Shown here: positions 1-9,023 of the stretch, piece by piece | Layout: each line of letters opens with the position of its first letter | Position numbering within the stretch: the first letter of the stretch is position 1 | Assembly (NCBI RefSeq): GCF_016714275.1 | Contig: NZ_JADJNP010000001.1 | Location: 930,001 to 994,000 of the forward strand | DNA from: Tessaracoccus sp. | GTDB taxonomy: Bacteria; Actinomycetota; Actinomycetes; Propionibacteriales; Propionibacteriaceae | Direction: 5' to 3' | DNA: 64,000 bases | Translations under genes and position numbers: made by a program | The notes under the pieces: generated by a model | What the model was told of the DNA's origin: nothing | Seen by the model: only the letters and a program-made list of their open reading frames with translations | Databases searched by the model: none

Positions 1-876
1 CACATCACGAGGGTGCAGGCCGCCGACATCATCGCCCACGCTCGGGAGTTGGGGATCGACGTCGTGCCCTCGCTCGACATGCCGGGTCACCTCCGGCAGG
101 CGCTCGCGACCCGCCCCGGGCTGCAGCTTCCCTCCCAGGACGGCGTCGACACCGCTCACGCCCTCGACATCACCAACCCGGCCGCGCGTGACTTCGCGAA
201 GCGTCTGATCGACGACTACGCGTCGGTCTTCGCCGGCAGCACCTACTGGAACTTGGGTGGCGACGAGTTCGTCGACTTCGCCCGCATCGAGGACTACCCC
301 GTCCTGGCTGCGGAGGCGCAGCGCCGTTTCGGCCCGGAAGCCACCGCGTTCGACCTGCTGACGGACTTCATCAACGAGATCGCCGAGTATCTCATCCAAC
401 TCGGCTACACGCCGCGCGCGTGGAACGACGGGCTGTTCCGCGGCGCCGTCGTCGTGCTGGATCCGCGCGTCGAGATCACGTGGTGGACCAACTGGCACCG
501 GGAGATGCGGCCGGTCGCCGAGGCTTTCGCCGCCGGTCATCGCGTGCTGAACTTCGACGACCGGCACTGGTACTACGTCGTCGGCCAGAACGCGGGGTAC
601 TGGCACCCGACGGCGGAGCGCGCCTGGGCCGACGGCTGGCACCCGGGCCTGTTCCCACCGCTCCCCGACGGCTCGCGCCAGGAGTGGCACGGGCCCTACC
701 CGGACCTCTTGGCCGGCGCCTACTTCTCGATCTGGAGCGACAAAGGCGGCGAGTCGCTCGACGAGATCGCTCGTCGCATCCAACTCCCTCTCGCCGCCTT
801 CGCCGAGCGCAGCCGCGGCGGCGGCGGCGGCGGCGACCTCAGCTTCGCCGAGTTCGTCGCACGCGCCAGCGGCTAG
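1..876 (+). CDS. Family 20 glycoside hydrolase (beta-N-acetylhexosaminidase), 3' part
   Basis: The reading frame is open from the first base, so the gene begins before the window. The protein carries the GH20 catalytic-barrel hallmarks: the strand 'DVVPSLDMPGH' and the Asp-Glu pair in 'LGGDEF', where Glu is the general acid/base and Asp orients the substrate N-acetyl group (known for the family). Further on, 'WNDGLF', 'ITWWTNW' and 'ISIWSDK' match the aromatic substrate pocket. The enzyme releases terminal GlcNAc/GalNAc from chitin-, peptidoglycan- or host-derived sugars. No signal peptide can be judged because the N-terminus is missing. A run of six GGC codons (817-834) makes a Gly6 stretch near the C-terminus. 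Confidence 0.9.
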   Translation, partial: HITRVQAADIIAHARELGIDVVPSLDMPGHLRQALATRPGLQLPSQDGVDTAHALDITNPAARDFAKRLIDDYASVFAGSTYWNLGGDEFVDFARIEDYPVLAAEAQRRFGPEATAFDLLTDFINEIAEYLIQLGYTPRAWNDGLFRGAVVVLDPRVEITWWTNWHREMRPVAEAFAAGHRVLNFDDRHWYYVVGQNAGYWHPTAERAWADGWHPGLFPPLPDGSRQEWHGPYPDLLAGAYFSIWSDKGGESLDEIARRIQLPLAAFAERSRGGGGGGDLSFAEFVARASG

Positions 877-882
877 ATACAG

Positions 883-1179
883 CTAGGACCCGGTTGCCAG
901 GAGGTCCTGCTCCGCCGGATGACGCTCGATGTACTTCGCGATGAACGGGCAGGTCGGCACGACCTTCGCGCCGACGGCGCGGGCGTCGGCCAGCGCGAAT
1001 GCCACGAGCTGTTGCCCGAAGCCCTTTCCGCCGTGGGAAGGATCGACCTCGGTGTGGTGCATGTCCAGGACGCCGTCGTTGTCGTCGTAGTCGATGAAGC
1101 CGGCAACCTCGTCGCCGACGCGCAGCTCGTAGCGGTTGTCCTCGGCGTTCTTGGAGAGGGTCACATTCTCGTCACTCAT
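883..1179 (-). CDS. Small GNAT-family N-acetyltransferase (YjdJ type)
   Basis: This is a 98-residue single-domain acetyltransferase-like protein. It shows 'YELRVGDEVAGFIDY', then 'HTEVDPSHGGKGFGQQLVAFAL', which is the acetyl-CoA pyrophosphate loop (consensus Q/R-x-x-G-x-G/A), and ends in 'PTCPFIAKYIERHPAEQDLL'. The 'CPF...Y...HPE' tail is typical of the minimal YjdJ/Gtn10 acetyltransferase group. The substrate is unknown. It is the second gene of a pair: the upstream transporter ends 8 bp inside this gene, which suggests translational coupling. Confidence 0.85.
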   Translation of the reverse strand: MSDENVTLSKNAEDNRYELRVGDEVAGFIDYDDNDGVLDMHHTEVDPSHGGKGFGQQLVAFALADARAVGAKVVPTCPFIAKYIERHPAEQDLLATGS

Positions 1180-2023
1180 GAGCGGACTCTACCCGCCGTC
1201 GTGCCGTCCGCACCGCGCCTACCGACGCGACGACGACTGCGGCCATCGCCAGCCATTCGACCCAGCCGAGCCACTCCCCCAGCACGACCCACGCGAACAG
1301 CGCGGCGGCGGCGGGCTCGAGGCTCATCAGGACGCTGAACGTGGCCGCCTTGATGACGCGCCGGGCATGCAGCTCGAGGGCGTAGGGTACGACGCTGCTG
1401 AGCAGCGCGACGGCGGTGGCGACCAGCCATACCCGCGGGTGCCCGAGGGCGTCCCCCGCCAGCATGAGCCCCGGAATGGCCAGGGCCAGCGCGCCGATGG
1501 TGCTGCCGACCGACAGCCCGGAGATGCCCTCCCAGCGTCGGCCGACAGGGCCAGCGATCACGATGTAGGCGGCCCACAGGGCGCCGGCGAGAAGCGCGAG
1601 CACGACACCGACGAGGTCCAGGGAGCCGGGCGACGCGCCGAGCAGCGCGACGCCGACGCCCGCGAGCACCACCCACAGCAGGTCGATCGGCCGCCGCGAT
1701 CCCCATACCGCCAGCAGCAGCGGGCCGATGAACTCCAGCGTGACGGCGACGCCGATCGGGATCCGCTCGAAGCTGTAGTAGATCGAGATGTTCATGCCGG
1801 ACAGCGCGAGGCCGTAGGCGACGACGATCGCCCAGTCGCGCGCCGAGCGCCCGGTGAGCCGCGGCCGGGAGATGGCGACGAGCACAACGCTGGCCAGCGC
1901 GATCCGCAGGAACGCGATCGTGGCGGGCGCCGCGACGTCGAACAGCCCCTTGCCGAAGGCAGCGCCGAGCTGGACCGAGGCGATGCTGATCAGGACGAGC
2001 ACCACCGGGTTCACTCTGTGCAT
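1172..2023 (-). CDS. EamA/RhaT-family (RhtA-like) drug/metabolite exporter
   Basis: The protein has 283 residues with about ten hydrophobic segments in two repeats, as in 10-TMS EamA exporters. The start 'MHRVNPVVLVLISIASVQLGAAFGK' and the line 'ISIYYSFERIPIGVAVTLEFIGPL' resemble the threonine/homoserine exporter RhtA. The likely role is efflux of an amino acid or small metabolite across the cytoplasmic membrane. The same frame stays open upstream to 2347, but that part lies inside the ABC transporter gene and is basic junk. The ATG at 2023 gives the canonical N-terminus. The 3' end overlaps the GNAT gene by 8 bp. Confidence 0.9.
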   Translation of the reverse strand: MHRVNPVVLVLISIASVQLGAAFGKGLFDVAAPATIAFLRIALASVVLVAISRPRLTGRSARDWAIVVAYGLALSGMNISIYYSFERIPIGVAVTLEFIGPLLLAVWGSRRPIDLLWVVLAGVGVALLGASPGSLDLVGVVLALLAGALWAAYIVIAGPVGRRWEGISGLSVGSTIGALALAIPGLMLAGDALGHPRVWLVATAVALLSSVVPYALELHARRVIKAATFSVLMSLEPAAAALFAWVVLGEWLGWVEWLAMAAVVVASVGAVRTARRRVESAHE

Positions 2024-2066
2024 GCGCCCTACTCTCGCGCGTGCGGGCGGGCGCGGCAAACCGGGA

Positions 2067-3776
2067 TCAGCGTGGCTGGGCGTGCCAGAGGGCATGGTAG
2101 GAACCGCCTGCCTCCAGCAGCTCCTCGTGGGTGCCCAGCTCGGCGATCCGGCCGCGGTCGAGGACCGCGATCCGGTCCGCGCCGCGCACCTGGCTGAGAC
2201 GGTGCGCCACCACGAGAGCGGTGCGGCCGCGCGTGACCTGGCGCGCCGCCGCGTCCAGCGACTCGGCCTCGGCCGTACCCGCCTCTGAGGTCGCCTCGTC
2301 GAGCACGACCACGGCGGGGTCGGCCAGCCACACCCGCGCCAGGGCAAGGCGCTGCAGCTGCGCGACGCTCAACGGGCGCCCGCCGTGCCCCACGAGCGTG
2401 TCCAGCCCTTCGGGCCACTCCACGAACTCCTGTCCCCCCACCGCACAGAGCGCCGCGACGAGGCGGCCGTCATCTGCGTCGGGGCAGGCCAGGAGCAGAT
2501 TCTCCCGCAGCGAGCCCATGAACGCGTGCGACTCCTGCGTCACCAGTGCCAGGTCGGCCCGTGGGATGCGGCGGATCACCTCGCCGCTCTCCGGCTCGTG
2601 CAGCCCCGCGACAAGGGACGCGATCGTCGACTTCCCGCTTCCCGATGCCCCGACGAGCGCCACCATGGCTCCGCGGTCGATCCCGAGCCGGACGTCGTGC
2701 AGCACAGGGTGCCCCGGCCGGTAGGCGAAGTGCACGCCGTCCAGTTCCACCATCGTCGACGGCGCGTGTCCCCCGTCGATCAGCGGGGCCTCCGGCGCGC
2801 CCGCGGCTGCGCCTGCGCTCACGCCGACGATCCGGCTCAGGCTCGCGAATGCCTGCTGTACGTCGTCCATCACGTGCAGCAACGCGCCGATCGGCGTGAC
2901 CGCCTGGAGGAACAACAGCGCGGCGGCCGTGACGTCGCCGGGACTCGCGGTGCCGTTCCCGGCAAGCAGGACCCCCACCGCGAGCACTGCCGCGAGACCG
3001 ACGGCTTCGGCCACGTTCAGCCTCCCGAACAGCCGGTTCTGGACGATCCGGGTGCGCATCGACCAGCGCACCACCTCCCAGGTGGTCTGACGAATCAGCC
3101 CCAGCTGGCGCTTCTCCAGCCGATGCGCGCGCACGGTGGGCAGGTTGCCGAGCGTGCCCAGGACCTGACGGCCGCGCTCGGAATGCGCGCGGCGGTCCTC
3201 CGCGTACACGGCCGGGGCGGTGCGGAGATACCAGCGCAAGGTGAGCCACTGGAGCGGTAGTACGACCGCGAACGCGGCGAGGAACCACGGGTGCACCGCC
3301 GTCATTCCCGCGGCCACGACGACGATCGCCACCGCCGCCGAGCACAGCTGCGGCAGCACGTAGGGCAGGCCGTCCGACACCTCGGCCACGTCGTCGCTGG
3401 CGCGAGTCACGACGTCGCCGCTGTCGAGCAGATCCCGGTCCAGCGCCAGCGCGCCGACGACGAACTCCTCGCGCAGCGCCGCGATCACCGATTGGCTCAC
3501 CCCGGCCAGACGCACGTTCGCCTGCCAGGCGAGCACGCCGCCCGCCAGCGCCGCGCCGAGCAGGCCCGCGGCCAGCCACGGCCACTGCGTCCGCCCGTCC
3601 GATCCTTCGATGACGACGTCGACCATCCGGCCCACCGCGAACGGGAACACCAGCCCGAGCGCGGACTCCGCGACGAACATCGCGAGCACAAGCAGCAGGA
3701 GCCAGGACTGCGGGCGCGACAGGCGAGAGAGTTCCGCCGCGACCTTCCGGCCCGAAGCGGTCGGCAGCGTCGTCAT
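2067..3776 (-). CDS. Exporter-type ABC transporter, TMD-NBD half with intact Walker A
   Basis: The protein has 569 residues: six-helix membrane domain (about 1-310) then an ATPase domain. Visible motifs are Walker A 'GASGSGKST', Q-loop 'VTQESHAF', Walker B 'VVVLDEAT' and H-loop 'VVAHRLS'. The signature is degenerate ('LSVAQLQ' in place of LSGGQ) and the D-loop reads 'SEAGT'. It overlaps the preceding half-transporter by 4 bp (ATGA), so the two should form a heterodimer. Gene context (siderophore uptake plus a siderophore-interacting protein) resembles mycobacterial IrtAB, exporter-fold proteins that import ferri-siderophore. Export of a siderophore is the alternative. Confidence 0.9.
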   Translation of the reverse strand: MTTLPTASGRKVAAELSRLSRPQSWLLLLVLAMFVAESALGLVFPFAVGRMVDVVIEGSDGRTQWPWLAAGLLGAALAGGVLAWQANVRLAGVSQSVIAALREEFVVGALALDRDLLDSGDVVTRASDDVAEVSDGLPYVLPQLCSAAVAIVVVAAGMTAVHPWFLAAFAVVLPLQWLTLRWYLRTAPAVYAEDRRAHSERGRQVLGTLGNLPTVRAHRLEKRQLGLIRQTTWEVVRWSMRTRIVQNRLFGRLNVAEAVGLAAVLAVGVLLAGNGTASPGDVTAAALLFLQAVTPIGALLHVMDDVQQAFASLSRIVGVSAGAAAGAPEAPLIDGGHAPSTMVELDGVHFAYRPGHPVLHDVRLGIDRGAMVALVGASGSGKSTIASLVAGLHEPESGEVIRRIPRADLALVTQESHAFMGSLRENLLLACPDADDGRLVAALCAVGGQEFVEWPEGLDTLVGHGGRPLSVAQLQRLALARVWLADPAVVVLDEATSEAGTAEAESLDAAARQVTRGRTALVVAHRLSQVRGADRIAVLDRGRIAELGTHEELLEAGGSYHALWHAQPR

Positions 3777-5332
3777 GGCCGAACCACCTCGTCGGCGACC
3801 ACGTCGAACGCGCGGCTGCCGGTCAGCACGACGGTCGTGCGGCCGCGGCGGCGCTCGGCGAGGGCCTGGACCAGTCGCTGCTCGGTGACCGGGTCGACGG
3901 CCGACGTCGGCTCGATCAGGACCAGCACGTCCGGGTCCGCGGCGATCCCGCGGGCCAGTGCCACCCGCTGCCGCTGCCCGCCGGACAGGCCGGCCACGCC
4001 GTACCCCACCTCCGTGTCGTAGCCGTCGGCCAGCTCGTCAGGCGTCAGTTGCGCGACGCGCAACGCGGAGCAGGCCCGCTCGCGGCTCACCGGCTCGACG
4101 CCGCAGGCCTGCACGTTCTCAAGAACGGTCCCCGCCAGGATCCCTGGCTGTCGAGGGAGCACGACGACGCCGTCGCGCCCACCCCACGCGTCGACCAGCT
4201 CGTCCTGCCGCCGCGCAGGGACCTCCCACACCACGAGGCCGACCCCAGGGAGATCGGTCCTGTCACCCGGCGGCGGGTCCGGGGCGTCGTGCAGGCTCAG
4301 GACCCGACGGGCCGATGCGCGCGACACCGCCAGGTAGTTGGCCACCGAGACCAGCCCGTCCAGAGGCCCCACGAGTCCGAGGGCGAGCCCGGCCGCCGCG
4401 ATCAGCTGCCCCACGCCGATCTGCCCGGAGACCGCGAGCCACGCGGCGAGGATGGCGACGCCGGCCGCGAACAGCTGCGCGGACCCTACCGATGCGCCGT
4501 CGAGCGCAGCTTCGGCGCGCTCGGCCGCGAGGGTGCGTCGATAGGCCTCCTGGCTCGCGGCGCGGTAACGCTCCGCGGCGACGGGCTGCGCGTGGATGCC
4601 CTGCAGGACCCGGACTCCCGCCACGAGGTCGCCCGCGAGGGCCGCGGCGTCGGCGATCCCTTCCTGCGCGGCGAGGCTTCGCTCGTGCAGCGGCCGGATC
4701 ACGAGCCGGACCAGCGCGGCGAGCAGCGGAAGGCCAAGCAGGACCGTCCACCCGAGGAGCGGATGGATGCCGAACAGCAGGAACACGGCGAGGATGAGCC
4801 CCGCAGCCTCGCCGGGCGGGTACACGGCGACGTAGAGCACGGCGCAGGCGCGGTGCACGTCTCCGGTCGCCACCGACAGCACCTCGCCCGGCGGCCGCTG
4901 GTCGGCGGGCCGGTTGCCCAGCACTCGCCCGAGCAGTCCCTGCGAGAGCGCGTACTCCGCGCGTTGGACGCCGAACCAGCCCAGCCGGCCGCCGAAACGG
5001 TAGGTGAGGTGCATGACCGCGTAGAGCCCGGCCAGCGCGAGGGCCCACAGCGTCAGCTGCGACGACACCGTCGCCAGCGGCTGCCCGGCCCACAGTGGAC
5101 GGATCACCCGGTCCGTGAAGGCGCCGAGCGCGGCCGGCACCAGCATCGTGGCCTGGTTGAACAGCACGAGCAGAAGCGAGCCGGACAGCACCCAGCGCCA
5201 GCCGACGCCGAAGATCGCCCAGCTCAGCCGGGTTGGTGTCCAGCCCCGGCCGATGGTGAGAGCCAATCCCGGCGGGGGCGTCGGCGAGGGCTCGACCCAG
5301 CCGAGCCTCGCCGACGTGGAGGCCGTCGTCAT
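3773..5332 (-). CDS. Exporter-type ABC transporter half with P-loop-less ATPase domain
   Basis: The protein has 519 residues from the ATG at 5332, which overlaps the preceding stop as ATGA. The membrane domain is normal, but the ATPase domain is short (about 160 residues). The segment that should hold Walker A is gone: 'VGLVVWEVPARRQDELVDAW' runs almost directly to the Q-loop region 'VVVLPRQPGILAGTVLENV'. The signature 'LSGGQRQR' is perfect, Walker B has lost its Asp ('VLVLIEPTS'), and the H-loop His is absent ('VVLTGSR'). The partner gene has the complementary pattern, so only one composite ATP site (partner Walker A plus this signature) can work. Confidence 0.88.
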   Translation of the reverse strand: MTTASTSARLGWVEPSPTPPPGLALTIGRGWTPTRLSWAIFGVGWRWVLSGSLLLVLFNQATMLVPAALGAFTDRVIRPLWAGQPLATVSSQLTLWALALAGLYAVMHLTYRFGGRLGWFGVQRAEYALSQGLLGRVLGNRPADQRPPGEVLSVATGDVHRACAVLYVAVYPPGEAAGLILAVFLLFGIHPLLGWTVLLGLPLLAALVRLVIRPLHERSLAAQEGIADAAALAGDLVAGVRVLQGIHAQPVAAERYRAASQEAYRRTLAAERAEAALDGASVGSAQLFAAGVAILAAWLAVSGQIGVGQLIAAAGLALGLVGPLDGLVSVANYLAVSRASARRVLSLHDAPDPPPGDRTDLPGVGLVVWEVPARRQDELVDAWGGRDGVVVLPRQPGILAGTVLENVQACGVEPVSRERACSALRVAQLTPDELADGYDTEVGYGVAGLSGGQRQRVALARGIAADPDVLVLIEPTSAVDPVTEQRLVQALAERRRGRTTVVLTGSRAFDVVADEVVRP

Positions 5333-7158
5333 GGGCGCAGCGCGAAGAGGGCGTAGCCCCATCCGACGGTGCTGCGCTCCCAGGTCAGCCCCGCCTCCCG
5401 GAACAGCGCCGTGGCCTCCTCCGCGGTGCGAAGGCCGCCCCCGGTGAGCGCGAACCGGATCACGTCGGCCTCGTACTCGTGCTCATCGGCCAGCGCCTCG
5501 TCAAGCAGCTCGCCGAACACGACGACGGCACCGCCCGGGTTCACGCTTGCCGCGGCCTCGCGCAGGATGTGAACGGCGTCCTCGTCAGAGGCGGTCTCGA
5601 GGACGTCGGGCAGCAGGACCGCGTCGGCCGGGACCGGGCGCCGGTGCAGCAGGCTGCCCGCCTCGAACCGGACGCGGTCGCCCAGCCGCTCGCGATGCAG
5701 AGCCAGCTGCGACGGCGGCCCGACGACCGTGATCGCGAGTCCGGGGTGCTTCGCGAGCAGCGCCGCCGCGAACCCGGACGCGGCCAGACCCGAGACGTGG
5801 ACGGAGCCCTCCGTCGCGGCCGGCCATGCATCGGCGACCGCGCCTGCCACGTAGGTGGAAAGGGTCTCCGCCTCGTCGGCCCGATCGCGCGCGAGGACGG
5901 GATCCTCGTCAACACGCCGCTCGAAGGCGGCGCCGAACCACTCTCCCCCGGTGCCGACACCCGTGCGCACCGCCGACAGCAGCGACAGCGCCGCGTCCAG
6001 TTCCTTCCGCGCGGCGTAGCCGTCGAGGTTCAGGGACTCCTCGGCGTGTTCGTCGCCCAGTTCCTGACCCATCGGGGTGAGCCGCACCCGGTCCTCGGCC
6101 ACGCCGTCGACCACGCCAAGGGCCGCGAGATAGCGCACCCACTTGCCTGTCGCCTTCGGGTGCGTTCCCAGCTCGGCGGCGAGGTCGGCCAGCGAAAGAG
6201 CACGACCGTCGAGCACGCCCGGGAGGCCGACGGTGGCAGCCACCCGGAGCGCGAAGGGAGGAAGCAGCTCACCGAGCTCGTGCAGCCGCTCCTGGTCCTC
6301 GGCGCTGGCCTCCACGTCGACGGTCTCCTCGTCGGCGGCGTCATCGGTGCGCTGCCGCCGCCAATACCCGGTGACGTCGATCTGCTCCTTGCTCAGACCC
6401 TTGTCGCGGCGCAGCCAGCGCCGGATAGGGGTGAGAGTCAAGGCCTCGCCCGCCACCCAGGCGAACGCGGTTCCCTCCCACCAGTCGGCGGCAGTGAGGG
6501 CGTCGAGCAGCAGCGTGGTGCTGCCGGGCGCAGCGCCGTCGCGGCTGAGCCAGGTCACCTCCACACCCGGCGGCACCGGCAGGTCCTGTCGATGGGAGCG
6601 CTCCGCCACCTCGATGAACACCTGCGCGCGGGCGCCCTCCGGCCAGTTCTCCAACCAGCGTCCAATCGATGGGAGCGCTGTCTCGTCCCCGGCGATCAGC
6701 ACCCAGTCGGCCCCCTCCGGATGGCCGGACGACGCCTTGGGTCCTGCGATCTGGATGGGGTCGCCCACTCGCGCCTCGCGCGCCCAGGTCGTCGCAGGCC
6801 CGGAACCGTGCAGCACGAGGTCGACGTCCACCTCGCCGAGCTCTGGCCGCCACGACCGAACCGTGTAGGTGCGCACGACCATCTCGTCGTACCGCGCCCA
6901 GTCGAGCACGCCGTCGGCCTGCGCGGGTCCGAGAGCGATCCCTAGATCCGGATTAGTGAGCAGCAGCTTGAACTCGTCGTCGAACCCGTCGGAGCGGAAG
7001 GCGGCAACGGGAAAGCCGTTGCTCGCGACGTGCGCGGCGAGCTCGGGGCCACCCAGCGTGACGCGTCGCATGCCGGGCGTGACGTCCGCGACGGCCAGTA
7101 CCTGAAGCGTGCGGGTCGTGATCGGGAAGACCTCGAGGGGTCGAAGGCTGACGGCCAT
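5329..7158 (-). CDS. Siderophore-interacting protein fused to a methyltransferase-like domain
   Basis: The protein has 609 residues. Residues 1 to about 285 form a siderophore-interacting flavoprotein: 'RTYTVRSW', the FAD site with 'VDLVLHGSGPATTWA', and the NAD(P)H domain 'WVLIAGDETALPSIGRWL' and 'AFAWVAGEALTLTPIRRWL'. Known members reduce Fe(III)-siderophores in the cytoplasm to release iron. Residues about 300-609 look like a small-molecule O-methyltransferase: a winged-helix dimerisation part ('LADLAAELGTHPKATGKWVRYL') then a Rossmann part. The SAM motif I is poor ('HVSGLAASGF' instead of a glycine-rich VDVGGG), so methylation is doubtful. It is coupled by ATGA to the ABC gene that follows and lies 3 bp after the ATPase gene. 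Confidence 0.88.
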   Translation of the reverse strand: MAVSLRPLEVFPITTRTLQVLAVADVTPGMRRVTLGGPELAAHVASNGFPVAAFRSDGFDDEFKLLLTNPDLGIALGPAQADGVLDWARYDEMVVRTYTVRSWRPELGEVDVDLVLHGSGPATTWAREARVGDPIQIAGPKASSGHPEGADWVLIAGDETALPSIGRWLENWPEGARAQVFIEVAERSHRQDLPVPPGVEVTWLSRDGAAPGSTTLLLDALTAADWWEGTAFAWVAGEALTLTPIRRWLRRDKGLSKEQIDVTGYWRRQRTDDAADEETVDVEASAEDQERLHELGELLPPFALRVAATVGLPGVLDGRALSLADLAAELGTHPKATGKWVRYLAALGVVDGVAEDRVRLTPMGQELGDEHAEESLNLDGYAARKELDAALSLLSAVRTGVGTGGEWFGAAFERRVDEDPVLARDRADEAETLSTYVAGAVADAWPAATEGSVHVSGLAASGFAAALLAKHPGLAITVVGPPSQLALHRERLGDRVRFEAGSLLHRRPVPADAVLLPDVLETASDEDAVHILREAAASVNPGGAVVVFGELLDEALADEHEYEADVIRFALTGGGLRTAEEATALFREAGLTWERSTVGWGYALFALRP

Positions 7159-7161
7159 GTT

Positions 7162-7965
7162 CTAGCTCCTCATGCTGGATGGGCGGTTGACCATGGGGAC
7201 GACGCTGGGCGTGCCGGTAACGGGATCGGGGAGAACAAGGCAGGGCAGGCCGAAGACCCGCTCGACCAGCTCTGCGGTAAGGATGTCGGCCGGGGCGCCG
7301 GTGGTGACGATCTCGCCGTCCTTCATGACGATGAGGTGATCGGCGTAGCGGGCGGCCTGGTTGAGGTCGTGCAGCACGGCGACCAGCGTCTTGCCGCGCA
7401 GGTGGAAGTCGCGCAGCAGCTCCATGAGCTCGAACTGATGCGCGATGTCCAGGAACGTGGTGGGCTCGTCGAGCAGCATGATGTCGGTGTCCTGCGCCAG
7501 CAGCATCGCTACCCAGACACGTTGCCGTTGTCCTCCGGACAGCTCGTCGACGAGCTCGCCCGAGAGCTCGGTGAGTTGGGTGGCCGCGAGTGCCTCCGCG
7601 ACGGCCGCCTCGTCCGATGCCTGCCACTGCTGGAACAGGTTCTGGTGGGGTGCGCGACCGCGGGCGACGAGGTCGGCGACGCGGATGCCATCCGGCGCGA
7701 GCGACGTCTGCGGCAGCAGTCCCAGCCGCCGCGCGACCTCCTTGGAGCGGTACTCCTTGATCGCCCGGCCGTCGAGGAGCAGCGTGCCCGACGACGGGGT
7801 GAGCACGCGGGCGAACGCGCGCAGCAGCGTCGATTTCCCGCAGCCGTTGGGGCCGATGATGGCGGTGAAGGAACGATCCGGGATGTCGGTGCTGAGCGAG
7901 GCGCAGATCACTTTGCGCTCGTAGCCGATGGTGGCCGTGTCGGCCACCAGCCGTGGGTGGTTCAT
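7162..7965 (-). CDS. Iron-siderophore ABC transporter ATPase (FecE/FepC type)
   Basis: The protein is a 267-residue cytoplasmic ATPase with Walker A 'GPNGCGKST', Q-loop 'LLPQTSLAPDGI', signature 'LSGGQRQR', Walker B 'IMLLDEPTT' and H-loop 'VLHDLNQAARYAD'. The 'DEPTTFLDIAHQ' sequence is characteristic of the FepC/FhuC group. It energises uptake of ferric siderophore through the two permeases encoded just upstream. Its start overlaps the preceding permease stop by 4 bp (ATGA). Confidence 0.95.
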   Translation of the reverse strand: MNHPRLVADTATIGYERKVICASLSTDIPDRSFTAIIGPNGCGKSTLLRAFARVLTPSSGTLLLDGRAIKEYRSKEVARRLGLLPQTSLAPDGIRVADLVARGRAPHQNLFQQWQASDEAAVAEALAATQLTELSGELVDELSGGQRQRVWVAMLLAQDTDIMLLDEPTTFLDIAHQFELMELLRDFHLRGKTLVAVLHDLNQAARYADHLIVMKDGEIVTTGAPADILTAELVERVFGLPCLVLPDPVTGTPSVVPMVNRPSSMRS

Positions 7966-9023
7966 GATGCTCCCCCGCGTCTTCGGGTCTCGTGGATCAA
8001 CAGCCAGATCAGGTAGCAGCCGCCGACGCAGACCGTGATCAGCCCGACCGGAACGGTGTAGCTGACCTGTCCGATCAGCAGGCTGAGCAGGTGCGCGGCG
8101 GCGAGGACCGCCGCACCCATGGCCGCTGAGGCAAGCAGGCTCACGCCCGGGGTGCGGGCGAGGCGCTTGGCCATCTGCGGCGCGGCGAGCGCGATGAACG
8201 CGATGGGCCCTGCTGCGGCCGTGACGATCGCCGTTGTCGCGACGCCGACGACGATCAGCAGGATCCGCGCCGGGCCTACCGTCGTGCCCTGGGTGACGGC
8301 GGCGTCGTCGCCGAGCTCCATGCTCCGCAGGGCCGGGGCGAGCAGGATGCAGCCGACGGCGATGACGAGCGCGAAGGCGCCTGCCGGCGCGAGCGAGGCC
8401 CAGGTGACCCGCGCGATGGAGCCGGCCCCCCAGAACCCGACCATCATCGCGTCGCGCAGCTCGGCCCGCGAGATGAGATAGTCGTCGACTGAGCCGAGCA
8501 GCGCCGACATCGCGATGCCGACGATGATGAGTCGGAATCCTTGAACGCCCCGCCGGCGGGCCAGGAGATAGACGACGAGCGCCGTCGCCATGCCGCCGAG
8601 TAGAGAGGCGCCGGCGACGGCCCAGTAGTTGGCGTTACCGAGCAGCAGGATCAGGAGCACGACGGCGGTGTAGGAGCCGGCGTCGAAGCCGATCAGGTCC
8701 GGCGACCCGAGCGGGTTTCTGGTGAGCGACTGGAAGATCGCCCCGCCGACGCCGAGCATCGCGCCGAACAGCACGGCGGAGATCGCCACGGGCAGCCGCC
8801 ACTCCAGCACGATCATTGCGGTGAAGTCGTCCCCGCGTCCAGCAAGTGTGCCGAACACCTCGGCTGCGGTAAGTGGATAATCGCCGTAGCGAATGGCCCA
8901 GGTCGCCATCAGGACAGCGGCGGCGAACAGTGCGACGCTCGTCGCGACGAGCCGCAGCGGCAGCCGCGCCGACCCCCGTGCGGCGCGGACGACGGCGACC
9001 CGGTATCCGAAGTCGACGCTCAT
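7962..9023 (-). CDS. FecCD-family siderophore permease (second of pair)
   Basis: The protein has 353 residues and about ten membrane helices. It carries family motifs 'RLPVAISAVLFGAMLGVGGAIFQSLTRNPLGSPDLIGFDAGSYTA' split over two helices, and the coupling region 'AAGPIAFIALAAPQMAKRLA'. The ATG at 9023 is chosen because it overlaps the previous permease stop as ATGA; upstream sequence in the same frame is arginine-rich and is the shadow of that gene. Together with the next permease it should form the membrane channel of a BtuC-type importer. Confidence 0.94.
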   Translation of the reverse strand: MSVDFGYRVAVVRAARGSARLPLRLVATSVALFAAAVLMATWAIRYGDYPLTAAEVFGTLAGRGDDFTAMIVLEWRLPVAISAVLFGAMLGVGGAIFQSLTRNPLGSPDLIGFDAGSYTAVVLLILLLGNANYWAVAGASLLGGMATALVVYLLARRRGVQGFRLIIVGIAMSALLGSVDDYLISRAELRDAMMVGFWGAGSIARVTWASLAPAGAFALVIAVGCILLAPALRSMELGDDAAVTQGTTVGPARILLIVVGVATTAIVTAAAGPIAFIALAAPQMAKRLARTPGVSLLASAAMGAAVLAAAHLLSLLIGQVSYTVPVGLITVCVGGCYLIWLLIHETRRRGGAS

